A stretch of DNA of 64,000 nt from NCBI GenBank assembly GCA_045807765.1, contig JBJMGU010000234.1, positions 1-64,000 on the forward strand. The letters are read 5' to 3'. Under the pieces are notes generated by a model. That model made no database searches. It saw only the letters and a program-made list of their open reading frames with translations, and was not told where the DNA came from. This DNA is from DATENM01 sp045807765 (lineage in GTDB: Bacteria > Acidobacteriota > Blastocatellia > UBA7656). A program made the translations under genes and the position numbers. Of the stretch, positions 43,947-56,252 are shown one piece after another; the stretch's first letter is position 1; every line of letters begins with the position of its first letter.

Positions 43947-44708
43947 TCATACCTCCCCGGACTCTTCTATGAACTTCGCCACAAACGGGTGCTCGCTCTG
44001 CTTCATGTCTGCGAGCGTCCCCTCGAAGGCGATGCGACCTTTATGTAACAGGGCGACGCGGTCGGCCACCTTCTTGACGCTGCGCATATCGTGGGTGACG
44101 ACAATCGAAGACATATGGCGCTCCTCCTGCAACTCGCGGATCAACTCGTTGATCTCGCTGGCGGTGATGGGGTCGAGCCCCGCCGTCGGCTCGTCCAGCA
44201 GCATGATTTCGGGATCAAGCGCCAGCGCGCGCGCCAGCCCGACGCGCTTCTTCATACCGCCTGACAGGTCGCCGGGCATCTTGCCAATAGCTTCTTCCAT
44301 CCCGACTCGTGCGAGTAGCTCGCGCACGCGGGCGCGGCGCTCGTCTGTCGCGAGCGCCACGTGGCGCCGCAGCGGGAAGGCGACGTTCTCTTCGACGGTC
44401 AACGAGTCGTAGAGCGCCGCTTGTTGAAAGAGGAAGCCGACCGCCTTGCGCACCCGATTTAATTCGTCGAGCGCAAGCCGGGTGATCGGCTCGCCGTTGA
44501 TTTCGACCGCGCCACCATCCGGCCTTTGCAAACCCATAATCAATTTGAGCATGACGCTCTTGCCCGTGCCGCTGCGGCCAAGCACGGTCACAGTCTCGCC
44601 GCGCCCGACTTCCAGATCAACTGAGTCAAGTACCTTCTGGTCGCCGAAGGACTTGTTGAGTCCCTGCAACCGAATGGCCGGCTTGTCGCTGTGGTTTCCC
44701 ATCGTCAT
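43947..44708 (-). CDS. Mla/Mce-type ABC transporter ATPase
   Basis: The 253-residue ATPase has Walker A VTVLGRSGTGKSVMLKLIMG, the signature LSGGMKKRVGLARA and Walker B EIMLLDEPTAGLDPIT, followed by the His switch (SIVVTHDM). This is the MlaF/Mkl group that powers lipid movement between the inner and outer membranes. Its ATG overlaps the permease stop by four bases and its stop is two bases before the MlaD-type start. Confidence 0.95.
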   Translation of the reverse strand: MTMGNHSDKPAIRLQGLNKSFGDQKVLDSVDLEVGRGETVTVLGRSGTGKSVMLKLIMGLQRPDGGAVEINGEPITRLALDELNRVRKAVGFLFQQAALYDSLTVEENVAFPLRRHVALATDERRARVRELLARVGMEEAIGKMPGDLSGGMKKRVGLARALALDPEIMLLDEPTAGLDPITASEINELIRELQEERHMSSIVVTHDMRSVKKVADRVALLHKGRIAFEGTLADMKQSEHPFVAKFIEESGEV

Positions 44709-45577
44709 TGCGGAAACAGCGTGATGATCAAACGCACCAGAACGACGTCGGCCAGGATCACAAACAGTGACGCCAGCACGACGGCGCTCGTCGAGGCGCG
44801 CCCGACGCCTGCCGTTCCCCCTTTCGCATTCATGCCCTGATAACAGCCGATCAACCCGATGATGAAGCCGAAGACGACCGTCTTGAACGTTGCTGGCAGC
44901 AGGTCAGCAAGCTTCGCCTGCGCCAGCCCTTGATTTAAGAAGTACTTCAGCGACATTGGCTCGGCCAGCGCGTCCGCCAGCCAGCCGGTAATGATGCCGC
45001 AGAAATCGGCGACAATCGTCAATAGCGGCAGCATCAGCATGCAGGCGACCACGCGCGTCGCCGCCAGGAACTTGTATGGGTTAACCGCCGATGCTTCGAT
45101 GGCGTCGATCTGCTCGGTCACCCGCATCGAACCCAGCTCGGCGCCGATGCCGGCGCCAACGCGCCCGCTGACGACCAGCGCGGTGATGATCGGCCCAGTC
45201 TCCTTGATGAGCGAAAGAATAATCAGTTGCGGCAACAGCGACTTGGCGCCGAACTGCGCCATGCTATCGCGTGTGTGCAGGGATAAGACGACACCGATGG
45301 CCGCGCCCGCCAGTGCCACCAGCGGCAGCGACTTGGCGCCGACTTCATCCATCTGCCGCAGCAATTCTCTGCCCTCATAAGGCGGGGTGAGCGCCGCCTT
45401 CACAAGCCGCGCGGCGAACTGGCCGATGCCGCCAAACCATTCAAGCGTGCTGATCAGCGGCCCTTTCAGGGTCTGGTGTCCTGTCTTTGGCGATTCAAGG
45501 TTACGCCGCCCGCCCGCCGAGGCGTTGGGTGAGCTTGCGCCTGTCCTGCCGAGGACTTGTGAATCGGGTCCCATCAT
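44705..45577 (-). CDS. MlaE-type ABC transporter permease
   Basis: The protein of about 290 residues has the MlaE family segment IVVSGRVGAGIGAELGSMRV-like (read as ALVVSGRVGAGIGAELGSMR) followed by TEQIDAIEASAVNP, and five membrane helices. An N-terminal non-membrane extension of about 40 residues precedes the domain. The starts at 45,577 or 45,574 lie directly after GTGGAGA; a TTG three codons earlier is weaker. It is the first gene of the three-gene transporter; MlaA, MlaB and MlaC partners are not in the window. Confidence 0.92.
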   Translation of the reverse strand: MMGPDSQVLGRTGASSPNASAGGRRNLESPKTGHQTLKGPLISTLEWFGGIGQFAARLVKAALTPPYEGRELLRQMDEVGAKSLPLVALAGAAIGVVLSLHTRDSMAQFGAKSLLPQLIILSLIKETGPIITALVVSGRVGAGIGAELGSMRVTEQIDAIEASAVNPYKFLAATRVVACMLMLPLLTIVADFCGIITGWLADALAEPMSLKYFLNQGLAQAKLADLLPATFKTVVFGFIIGLIGCYQGMNAKGGTAGVGRASTSAVVLASLFVILADVVLVRLIITLFPQ

Positions 45578-45638
45578 TCTCCACAACAGCGCCCTGTTTT
45601 TCCCTGACTATGCGGGTTCGATCTCTACGCCATCGTCT

Positions 45639-45657
45639 AATGTACGTTCTGTACATT
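45639..45657. promoter_or_regulatory. AATGTAC-N5-GTACATT palindrome, candidate operator
   Basis: AATGTAC and GTACATT are perfect seven-base arms around GTTCT, about 60 bases upstream of the MlaE-type start. It shares core and spacing with the element at 41,925. It could be the binding site of a dimeric regulator. Confidence 0.5.
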
Positions 45658-46039
45658 CTTAAAACAGCTCTGAACTTTTTGCGGACATAGCAAGCCGTAG
45701 TAACTCACCAAGCTTTACGGCAAAGCAGTGTGTCCAACCGGACGCTGGTTCAACACGCTTTGAGTGCAAGGCTCGTGCCCTTCCGCCTTTGCGGGCGTGC
45801 ATGGCAAGGCTTGTGAGAGCCCCCTAAAATCGATTGAGAAAACGAACGAGCTGCGCAAAATCCGGGCCGCGGACTTGCCCGCGTCGCGCCAAGCGCCTCT
45901 TGCGCCATCGCCCCTACATCATGGCGCACGCCCGCAAGCGACTTGGTTACGGCCCGGGCTTGTGAGCGGGAGTGGCGTACTTGAGACGATTCCGCTGGCG
46001 TAGCTCGGGCTCGCTCACGGCTCCGATTGTTCCCACCTC

Positions 46040-46055
46040 CTGTCACAATTGACAG
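46040..46055. promoter_or_regulatory. CTGTCA-N4-TGACAG inverted repeat upstream of pgm
   Basis: CTGTCA and TGACAG are exact six-base arms around CAAT, about 90 bases ahead of the pgm ATG. A TTGACA hexamer lies within it. No good -10 box at standard spacing was seen, so assignment as promoter is uncertain. Confidence 0.35.
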
Positions 46056-46145
46056 TATGAAGCGCCTGTCCCTACCTCCTACAATAAATAGAGAAGAAGG
46101 CTTTTCAACCAAGCAATATGCCGCCGACATCTGGAGAGTAGAACC

Positions 46146-47846
46146 ATGCCCGGTGCCATAGAAGCAACGGCAAAGAAGAGAGAACAAAAGCGCCAGGATG
46201 CCGTCTCACCGCTGGCAGGCCAGCCTGCTCAGAAGGAAATGCTGGTGGACGTAGGCCGGCTCGAACGCGAGTATTTTGAATCTCGGCCCGATGTCAGTGA
46301 CCCGAATCAGAGGGTCAGCTTCGCGACCAGCGGACATCGAGGCTCACCGCTGCGCGCCTCCTTCACCGAATCGCATATCCTGGCCATCACCCAGGCCATC
46401 TGCGACTTCCGCCGCGCGCATGGCACCGATGGCCCACTCTTCCTCGGCAAGGACACACACGCACTCTCAGGGCCGGCCCAATCCACGGCGCTCGAAGTCC
46501 TGGCGGCCAATGGAGTCGAAACCGTGATTCAGCGAAACGGTGCCGTGACGCCGACGCCGGTCATCTCGCGCACCATTCTCGTCTACAATCATGGCCGCAA
46601 AGCGCACTTCGCCGACGGCATCGTCGTCACTCCCTCACATAACCCACCTGAAGACGGTGGCTTCAAGTACAACCCGCCTAATGGCGGCCCGGCTGCTACA
46701 GAGGTGACGCGGTGGGTCGAAGACCGGGCAAACGAAATTCTGCGAGATCGAAACATCGCGGTGAAGCGCGTAACGTTTGCAACTGCCCTCCGCAACCCGA
46801 CAACGCACAAGGACAACCTCGTTATTCCCTACGTCAGCGACCTGCGCAACGTGGTTGATTTGGAGAGCATCCGTGCGGCGGGCCTCAGATTGGCGGTTGA
46901 CCCGCTAGGGGGTGCATCACTTCCCTGCTGGGAGGCGATCAACGCGATGTATGGCCTGGATATAACAATTGTCAATCCGACGACTGACCCGACTTTCTCG
47001 TTTATGACGCTTGATTACGACGGCAAGATCCGCATGGACTGCTCCAGCCCGTATGCGATGGCCCGGCTCGTCAGCCTCAAGGATCACTTCAGCCTCGCCT
47101 TCGGCAACGACCCCGACGCGGACCGGCATGGCATCGTCACACGCTCGGAAGGCTTGATGAACCCTAACCACTATTTGGCCGTCGCCATCGATTACCTGCT
47201 CACCCACAGACCTCGCTGGCGAGCATTCGCCGCGGTCGGCAAAACGCTGGTCAGTAGCCAGTTGATTGATCGCGTGGTCCGAAAGCATGGCCGCTGGCTT
47301 TGCGAAACGCCTGTGGGCTTCAAGTGGTTTGTGGCGGGCCTGTTCGACAACTCGCTCTGTTTCGGGGGCGAAGAGAGCGCCGGGGCGAGTTTCCTGCGGC
47401 GCGACGGCACAGTTTGGACGACCGACAAGGATGGCATGATCATGGCTTTGCTGGCTGCCGAGATCACCGCGCGCACGGGCAAGGACCCGTCCGAACACTT
47501 CCGCAAGTTAACCGCGGAGTTTGCCATGCCCTATTACACACGCATCGATGCGCCGGCTACGGCGGTACAGAGAGCGAGGCTGTTGTCGCTCTCGCCAGAC
47601 GACGTGCAGGCCACGAACCTGGCCGGCGAGCCGATCATTGCCAAGCTGACCCGCGCTCCGGGCAACGATATTGCTATCGGCGGGTTGAAAGTGGTGGCTT
47701 TAAGCGGCTGGTTTGTGGCCCGTCCGTCTGGCACAGAAAACATTTACAAGGTCTACGCTGAGAGCTTTCGTGATCCGGCTCACCTGGAAGCCATCGTGAG
47801 CGAGGCCCAGGAGATCGTCAACCGGGCGCTGACCAGTCATTGTTGA
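46146..47846 (+). CDS. pgm: phosphoglucomutase (alpha-D-glucose phosphate-specific)
   Basis: The 566-residue enzyme shows all four site motifs: the phosphoserine loop FATSGHRGSPLR, the metal loop FGNDPDADRHGIVT, the sugar loop FGGEESAGASFLRRDG and the phosphate loop ARPSGTENIYKVYAESF. Overall length and the segment LFLGKDTHALSGPAQST match the E. coli Pgm group. It interconverts glucose-1-phosphate and glucose-6-phosphate, linking glycolysis to UDP-glucose for polysaccharides. A GGAGAG box precedes the ATG. Confidence 0.96.
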   Translation: MPGAIEATAKKREQKRQDAVSPLAGQPAQKEMLVDVGRLEREYFESRPDVSDPNQRVSFATSGHRGSPLRASFTESHILAITQAICDFRRAHGTDGPLFLGKDTHALSGPAQSTALEVLAANGVETVIQRNGAVTPTPVISRTILVYNHGRKAHFADGIVVTPSHNPPEDGGFKYNPPNGGPAATEVTRWVEDRANEILRDRNIAVKRVTFATALRNPTTHKDNLVIPYVSDLRNVVDLESIRAAGLRLAVDPLGGASLPCWEAINAMYGLDITIVNPTTDPTFSFMTLDYDGKIRMDCSSPYAMARLVSLKDHFSLAFGNDPDADRHGIVTRSEGLMNPNHYLAVAIDYLLTHRPRWRAFAAVGKTLVSSQLIDRVVRKHGRWLCETPVGFKWFVAGLFDNSLCFGGEESAGASFLRRDGTVWTTDKDGMIMALLAAEITARTGKDPSEHFRKLTAEFAMPYYTRIDAPATAVQRARLLSLSPDDVQATNLAGEPIIAKLTRAPGNDIAIGGLKVVALSGWFVARPSGTENIYKVYAESFRDPAHLEAIVSEAQEIVNRALTSHC

Positions 47847-48021
47847 TCGGCAGCATTCATAGACTTAATCAGATAGGTCAACAGAACCTGCTTAAGCTTC
47901 CGTAAAATAACCACTCGTTCCGCTATCGGAGAGCTTCGCGCCTTCATTCAGCGTGTTCGTGCCAATATCCTTGCCCCTCCTCATCAATCACTTTACAGTT
48001 GAGGCGGTAAAGGGGATAGGT

Positions 48022-49230
48022 ATGCAGAGCGCCTTCAAGAAGCATCTGAGCACGCAAACCGAGCGCATCAATGCCGTTGATCTGCTGCGCGGCATCGTGA
48101 TGGTGATCATGATGCTTGATCACACACGCGACTACTTTCATCGCGAGGCGTTAAACTTCGATCCGTCTGATCTGACGAAAACCAACACGCTACTGTTCTT
48201 CACGCGCTGGGTCACTCATTTCTGTGCGCCGGTGTTTGTCTTTCTCGCAGGCACCGGCGCGTTCCTGCAAACCGCGCGGGGCAAGAGTAAATCCGAGTTA
48301 TCGCGGTTTCTCATCACGCGCGGCCTCTGGTTAATCGTGCTGGAACTGACCGTCATTCGCGTCATCGTCTGGTTCAATCTCGATTTTCACTTCGCATTTA
48401 TGTTGCAAGTGATCTGGGTCATCGGCATTTCGATGATTTTGCTCGCGGGCTTGATTTACTTGCCGTTGCGCGTCCTGGCCATCGGGAGTATCGCCATGAT
48501 CGCGCTGCATAACCTGCTCGATGGCATCAAGGCACAGGCGCCGCCTGACGCAACGGGTGCAATTTGGATGCTGCTGCATCAGCAAGGCGTGATTTTTCTC
48601 GCGCCCGGCGTTTACGGGCTTGTGCTTTATCCGCTGATTCCCTGGGTTGGTGTGTTAGCGGCGGGCTATTGCCTGGGCGCGGTCTATCAATGGGAAGCCG
48701 AGCGCCGTCGGCGTTTCTTAATTCGGTTGGGTGCCGGCGCGCTTGCGGGATTTCTCGTGCTGCGCGGCCTTAATGTCTACGGCGATCCGAGCCGTTGGGT
48801 GGTACAAAAAAATCTGCTGTTTACGGCGCTCTCATTCCTCAACGTCACGAAATATCCGCCGTCATTTTTGTTTTTGCTACTGACACTGGGGACGGCGCTG
48901 GTGGCATTGCCGCGGTTCGAGCAAAGGGGCGATGGATTCCTCTCACGCGTCATGATCACATTCGGGCGTGTGCCGCTGTTTTTCTACATTGGGCAATGGC
49001 TGGTTGCGCATGGGCTGGCGGTGCTTGTCGGTTATCTCGCCGGGCAGCCGATAGGCTGGCAATTTGTCGGGTTGATGGATCAGCCGCGACCCAACCCCGG
49101 CAATCTCGGCTTTTCGTTGTGGGTAGTATATCTGTTCTGGCTGATCGGGCTTTTGCTGCTCTATCCACTTTGCCGCTGGTTTGCCGAGGTGAAGCGTCGT
49201 CGTCGCGATTGGTGGTTGAGCTATCTATAA
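48022..49230 (+). CDS. DUF1624-type acyltransferase-like membrane protein
   Basis: About 402 residues with roughly ten membrane helices. The N-terminal INAVDLLRGIVMVIMMLDHT with RDYFH and the WVTHFCAPVFVFLAGTGAF segment are the hallmark of the heparan-alpha-glucosaminide N-acetyltransferase/YeiB-like family. I start at the ATG behind AAGGGGATAG rather than 23 codons upstream, where residues are not membrane-like. The family moves acyl groups across the membrane onto sugars in characterised members; bacterial substrates are mostly unknown. It follows pgm in the same direction after about 175 bases. Confidence 0.85.
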   Translation: MQSAFKKHLSTQTERINAVDLLRGIVMVIMMLDHTRDYFHREALNFDPSDLTKTNTLLFFTRWVTHFCAPVFVFLAGTGAFLQTARGKSKSELSRFLITRGLWLIVLELTVIRVIVWFNLDFHFAFMLQVIWVIGISMILLAGLIYLPLRVLAIGSIAMIALHNLLDGIKAQAPPDATGAIWMLLHQQGVIFLAPGVYGLVLYPLIPWVGVLAAGYCLGAVYQWEAERRRRFLIRLGAGALAGFLVLRGLNVYGDPSRWVVQKNLLFTALSFLNVTKYPPSFLFLLLTLGTALVALPRFEQRGDGFLSRVMITFGRVPLFFYIGQWLVAHGLAVLVGYLAGQPIGWQFVGLMDQPRPNPGNLGFSLWVVYLFWLIGLLLLYPLCRWFAEVKRRRRDWWLSYL

Positions 49231-49477
49231 GCCTGCGAATCTCTTGAGAAGAAAGTCGCACAAGCCGGAGCTTTCCGAAGTGGGGCCGAAGATTGGACTG
49301 GATAGGGTGCGTTGACCGATAGCGCACAGGCGCTCCCCTTTATAAGAGGTGGCCAATACCTCAAGCGACGGCTCAACTGTCGGCACATCGACTCCTTCGG
49401 CAGGACTTGAAGTGCAGGGACGCAAATGCCGACGGTTAAACACCTGTGGCTTCCCTGTCCTCCGTCTTTGGTTGGCC

Positions 49478-50725
49478 TCAGGATTTTCGCAGCTTATTCG
49501 GGTCCACCGTAACTGGCAAGGCATTGCCATCCTTGCGCAGCTTATAAAGCAAGTCATTCTCTATGGCCTTGCGAGCGGCATTGATGTCGATCTTGAATAT
49601 CCGCGCCGCATTTTCACCCAGTATCTTCCGCTTCACCTCTTCAGTAAGCTGCGTGTACTTGTTCTTCTCAACCATCTCTTCGGGAATCTCGAAAGCCTGG
49701 AAAGCTTGAATCTGCCAGTGCGGCGGCCCAATCACCGGGGTGTCCGTCCCCCAAAGGATATTATCCGGCCCCAGGCCATCGAGCAGCGTCCCCATGAGCT
49801 TCGCATACCTGGCAGGCTCAGCGAAGATACGGTACGCCAGACCGCCAAGCTCGGCGTAAATGTTCTTGACCTTCGCCCGCTTCGCTTGTTCAGCCAGTTC
49901 GGCGTCAAATGGGTAGGCGCTGTGAAAGGCAATGAAGTTCAGGTCGGGGAAATCTGCGGCGGCGCGTGCCAGGTCCTCCGTGTGGCAATACTCTTCAAGG
50001 AAAAGCCCAGGAAGGCCCTTATGCACGCAGATATTCTTCACCCCATGCTTGCGCAGCACTTCGTATAACGGATAGGTGTGTTTCTCATCGTCCATCCTCC
50101 AGCCGCGCGTATCCGGGCCGGGCGGGTAAAGTTTAAGCCCGTCGATCTTAATCGTCTCGCACTGATAACTAAGCGACTCGACCGCTGACTGACCGTCAGG
50201 CGGGTCTACCGTGCCGAGCACGCGGATGCGAGCCGGAGCCATCGAACGGATCATTGCCGCCTCGCGCGGCGGGAAGAGGTCTACGCCGTCGAAGGCTGCG
50301 CGCATACCGAAGCTGTTGAGGAAGGCGATGTCGGTTTCGCTCTTCAAGAACAGGTCATCGATGAACATGATCCGCCCCATGTCGGCAACGGGGACGGGTT
50401 GACCGATGATGCTCGCCCTCGCCCCGGCAAGCGCCTTGAGAAAGGCTTCGCCTCTTGGCGCGATCTTAGGCAGGCCGCCTTCCCTCCACCAGACATGGGT
50501 TTGCGCGTCTATCAAAATGGGCGGATGCAGGTGGGGGTCGCGGTCAGAAAGGCGCTCCAGACTGGTTCGATTGAAGAAGCGGGACGGCGATAGCGGCAGG
50601 GCACCGGCGCGGCGTTGTAAGAAAGTGAAGGCCGTTGCCCCCGCCGTAAGACTAAGCAATTTCCGTCTCGATAGTCGCGCAGATGGTCGGGAATCGGGGG
50701 TGTCAGGTTGATCAGGGTCTGCCAT
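49478..50725 (-). CDS. amidohydrolase-related protein with Tat-like signal
   Basis: The 415-residue protein has an RRKLLSLTAGATAFTFLQ twin-Arg-type leader and a TIM-barrel amidohydrolase-2 pattern: PILIDAQTHVWW, KNICVHKGLPG, NFIAFHSAYPF and NILWGTDTPVIGP with the last Asp. The first HxH metal motif is reduced to QTH. Such enzymes decarboxylate or hydrolyse cyclic substrates with one metal. It is divergent from the rhamnose operon; no partner gene suggests a substrate. Confidence 0.85.
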   Translation of the reverse strand: MADPDQPDTPDSRPSARLSRRKLLSLTAGATAFTFLQRRAGALPLSPSRFFNRTSLERLSDRDPHLHPPILIDAQTHVWWREGGLPKIAPRGEAFLKALAGARASIIGQPVPVADMGRIMFIDDLFLKSETDIAFLNSFGMRAAFDGVDLFPPREAAMIRSMAPARIRVLGTVDPPDGQSAVESLSYQCETIKIDGLKLYPPGPDTRGWRMDDEKHTYPLYEVLRKHGVKNICVHKGLPGLFLEEYCHTEDLARAAADFPDLNFIAFHSAYPFDAELAEQAKRAKVKNIYAELGGLAYRIFAEPARYAKLMGTLLDGLGPDNILWGTDTPVIGPPHWQIQAFQAFEIPEEMVEKNKYTQLTEEVKRKILGENAARIFKIDINAARKAIENDLLYKLRKDGNALPVTVDPNKLRKS

Positions 50726-50985
50726 TGCCGCCTCCTCACTGGTTTCTGAGTCAATGCCTTCTCAAAACAAGACGATCATTTTGAGCATAATTGGCTTAAG
50801 GCTTCGCACCATCAGAGCCGCCCCGCAGCATATGGCCAATCATCCGATATTGCAAGGTCGCGCGGCATCTCCCGACCGTCAAATCGTTAGTCAAAGTGTC
50901 GGTCAAGGGCACGCATTTGGTATTCTCTACAAGTCATACGGCGCGGCGGAGGTCTTGCTCGTGCATAAATCAATCGGAGGGAATA

Positions 50986-53178
<2,193 letters not shown>

Positions 53179-53207
53179 CGGCGTTGAAAGAAAAGTCGGC
53201 AATCGCC

Positions 53208-54707
53208 ATGAACGATTCGCTCTACATTGCGGTTGATCTGGGCGCGGGCAGTGGGCGCGTCTTCCTCGCGGCGGTCGCGCCGGGTGAGCTTCTGCTCGAA
53301 GAGGTTCGCCGGTTCGAATATCCGCCAAGCCGCTCTGCCGGCCAGCTCGGCTGGAATTTCAGTTACATCGTTGACGAGATCAAAGCCGGGCTGCGCGAAG
53401 CCGGCGCTCGCGCCCGCGAAATCGGGCGAGCTATTCAAAGCATTGGGGTTGATAGTTGGGGTGTTGATTATGGCCTTGTAGATAAAAATGGCAACCTGCT
53501 CGAAGAACCTGTCTGTTACCGTGACGAACGAACTCATGATGTAATGGAGCAGGTCTTTGCGCGCATTCCGCGCCATCGGATATTCGAGCGCACCGGCATC
53601 CAATTCCTTGTTTTCAACACGCTCTTCCAACTCTATGCACACGCGCAAGCGGGCATCCCTAAGGGGGCGGCGCGGTTGCTGCTGATTCCCGACCTGATCA
53701 ATCTTCTTCTCACCGGCAGGGCCGCCACCGAGTACACCAACGCAACCACGACCCAGATGATCAATGCACAGACAGGAACCTGGGACGCAGAGATCATCGA
53801 AGGTCTCGGCTTGCCAGCCGCTCTGCTTGCTGAGATCATCCCTGCGGGCACAGTCTTAGGCCCTCTCAAATCGGCGCTGGCTGACGAGATCAATCTTCAT
53901 GGCGTGCGGGTTGTGGCGACGGCAACCCATGACACCGCAAGCGCAGTCGCAGGCGCGCCGCTTGAAGACGGCTGCGCTTATATCTCCTCCGGCACATGGT
54001 CTCTGGTTGGTGTCGAGCGTGACAGCCCCCTCATCAACCCAGAGGTCGCCCGTCACAACTTCACCAACGAAGGCGGCGCGTTCCAGCGTATCCGATTTTT
54101 GAAGAATGTGATGGGCTTGTGGATTCTGGAATCCTGCCGAAAGGAATGGAAGGAGCGCGGTCTCGCAGTCAACTATGATCTTCTCTTGCGGCAGGTCGAA
54201 GAGATTGAAGAAAGTCCGGGATTGATCTTCCCCGACGATTCACGTTTCTTCAATCCGCCGAGCATGCTCGCGGCGATATCGGAGCAGATGATCGAAGGTG
54301 GGCAGCGCCCGCCGACGGCTCCCCCGGCGGTGGCTAAAGTCATTCTCGACTCGCTGGCTTTCCGCTATGCGTCAATCATTCGCGCGATTGGGGATCTAAC
54401 GCACACGACGATCAAAAGAGTGCATATCGTCGGCGGTGGCAGCCGAAATGACTATCTCAACCAGATGACGGCGAGCGCCACTGGCTTACCGATCCTTGCC
54501 GGCCCGGTAGAGGCAACGGTCATAGGCAACGTACTGATTCAGGCAATTGCGGCAAATCGTTTCGCATCGTTGGCAGAAGCCCGGCGGCACGTCGCCGAAA
54601 ATGTGCGACTGAAAGAATTCGCCCCGCGACGGTTGCCGGCCTTAGAAGAGGCCGCCGCCCGCTATATGGAAATCGAGGCGCGATACGTGAACCGACTCGA
54701 ATCATAG
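53208..54707 (+). CDS. rhaB: rhamnulokinase
   Basis: The product of about 499 residues has FGGY kinase motifs: YIAVDLGAGSGRVFLAAV (phosphate-1), SIGVDSWGVDYGLVDKNG, CAYISSGTWSLVGVE and VHIVGGGSRNDYLNQMTA (adenosine loop). This is the RhaB pattern. It phosphorylates rhamnulose with ATP. I start at MNDSLYIAVDLG; an upstream TTG gives eight extra residues. It is 29 bases after the aldolase gene and one base before the ABC ATPase gene. Confidence 0.93.
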   Translation: MNDSLYIAVDLGAGSGRVFLAAVAPGELLLEEVRRFEYPPSRSAGQLGWNFSYIVDEIKAGLREAGARAREIGRAIQSIGVDSWGVDYGLVDKNGNLLEEPVCYRDERTHDVMEQVFARIPRHRIFERTGIQFLVFNTLFQLYAHAQAGIPKGAARLLLIPDLINLLLTGRAATEYTNATTTQMINAQTGTWDAEIIEGLGLPAALLAEIIPAGTVLGPLKSALADEINLHGVRVVATATHDTASAVAGAPLEDGCAYISSGTWSLVGVERDSPLINPEVARHNFTNEGGAFQRIRFLKNVMGLWILESCRKEWKERGLAVNYDLLLRQVEEIEESPGLIFPDDSRFFNPPSMLAAISEQMIEGGQRPPTAPPAVAKVILDSLAFRYASIIRAIGDLTHTTIKRVHIVGGGSRNDYLNQMTASATGLPILAGPVEATVIGNVLIQAIAANRFASLAEARRHVAENVRLKEFAPRRLPALEEAAARYMEIEARYVNRLES

Positions 54708-54708
54708 G

Positions 54709-56252
54709 ATGGATAATGCGAGCCCCAGCATGATTGACAGCGTTCTGCTCCGCGCCATCGATCTGACCAAGTCTTACGCCGGAGTGCAGGCGCTCAAGAG
54801 CGCGTCGTTCGAATTGCGCACCGGCGAAGTCCATGCCTGGTCGGCGAAAACGGCGCGGGCAAATCCACGCTCATCAAGATCATTACCGGCGCCATCGAGC
54901 CTGACGGCGGCGAGATAAAGCTGAACGGAGAGATCATCACGCGCCTCTCTCCTCGCGCCGCCAGATCGCTCGGCATCGTCGCCATCTATCAACAACCCGC
55001 GCTCTTTCCCGAACTCACCGTCGCCGAGAATATCGCTATCGGGCAGGAGCAGGTGGGACGGTGGGGGCGTGTTGACTGGAAGAACCGTCGCCGCCGGGCT
55101 GCGGAACTGCTCGCGCGGGTGGGAGCCAATATTGATACTGAGATTGCGGCAAGCGACTTGACCATGCCGCAACAACAGCTAGTCGAAATCGCCCGCGCCC
55201 TGAGCGCCGAAGCCAGAGTTTTAATTCTCGACGAGCCAACCGCCTCGCTCTCCGAAGACGACACGCAGAACCTCTTTCGTGTTATTCGAGAACTGAGCGC
55301 ACAGGGCGTCGGCATGATATACATCTCGCATCGGCTGGATGAGCTGCCGCAAATCGCCGACCGTGTGACGGTGCTGCGCGATGGCTGTACCATCGCCACG
55401 CAACTGATGCCGGAAGTGAATCGCCATCAGTTGATTCAGTTGATGGTCGGGCGTGAGTTGTCAGCGGTCTTCCCGAAAAAAACGATTACGCCAGGCGATG
55501 TCGTCCTTGAGCTTCGCGATCTTGGTTGCTCTGAAACGGGAATAAAGAATGTGAGCCTGTCGTTGCGTGCCGGCGAGATTGTCGGGCTGGCCGGCCTGGT
55601 TGGCGCGGGACGAACCGAGCTGGCGCGCACGATCTTTGGATTGACGCCGGCAGATCAAGGAACCATTTTGCTCCGTGGTGAGGTGGTTAAGATCAACAGT
55701 CCGCGTCAGGCGATCAAACGCGGCATCGCTTACCTGCCCGAAGACCGGAGGCGGCACGGCGTTGTCTTAGAGCTGCCCGTCAGCACCAATCTGACACTTG
55801 CCTCGCTCGATCAGCTCGCTCGTTTCGGCGCGATGGATTTCCGGCGCGAGAAAGAGATCGCCGCCGATTACACGCGGCGGCTCGCCATCAAGACGCCGGC
55901 GATCTACGCACCTGTCTCGACGCTGTCGGGCGGCAATCAGCAAAAGGTCGCCTTGAGCCGCTGGTTAATCACCCGGCCATCGGTGCTTATTCTCGACGAG
56001 CCGACACAGGGAGTTGACGTCGGCGCCAAGTCAGAGATTCATGCTCTTATGAGCGAGCTGGCCGCAGAAGGCGTAGCGATTTTAATGATCTCTTCGGAGC
56101 TGCCGGAGATTCTCGGCATGAGCGACCGCATCGCGGTGATGCGCGGCGGAATGATTGTCGGCATGTTGGATCGCACAGAAGTGAGCCAGCAAGAGATTCT
56201 TGGGCTGGCGCTTGGGCACGAGGGCACAGGTAGGCAGGATTCAGCAAGATGA
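54709..56252 (+). pseudogene. sugar ABC transporter ATPase (RhaT/RbsA-type), one-base frameshift in Walker A region
   Basis: The first 43 residues (TKSYAGVQALKSASFELRTG) start a normal RbsA-like ATPase, but at 54,834-54,838 one C appears missing (GCCTGG for GCCCTGG). In the shifted frame the sequence continues as LVGENGAGKSTLIKIITGAI and then LSGGNQQKVALSRWL, LILDEPTQGVDVGAK, that is, a complete two-domain ATPase to 56,252. Nothing else is damaged. The likely explanations are an assembly error, a recent mutation or frameshifting. If real, the transporter would lose its energy source. It energises sugar import with the two permease genes downstream. Confidence 0.87.

Larger units (their letters stand above)
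45587..46145. other. intergenic region between divergent Mla-type operon and pgm
   Basis: Some 560 bases without a supported gene. It contains the palindrome at 45,639-45,657 near the Mla-type start and the inverted repeat CTGTCA-CAAT-TGACAG at 46,040-46,055 ahead of pgm. Both operon promoters must lie here. Confidence 0.55.
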
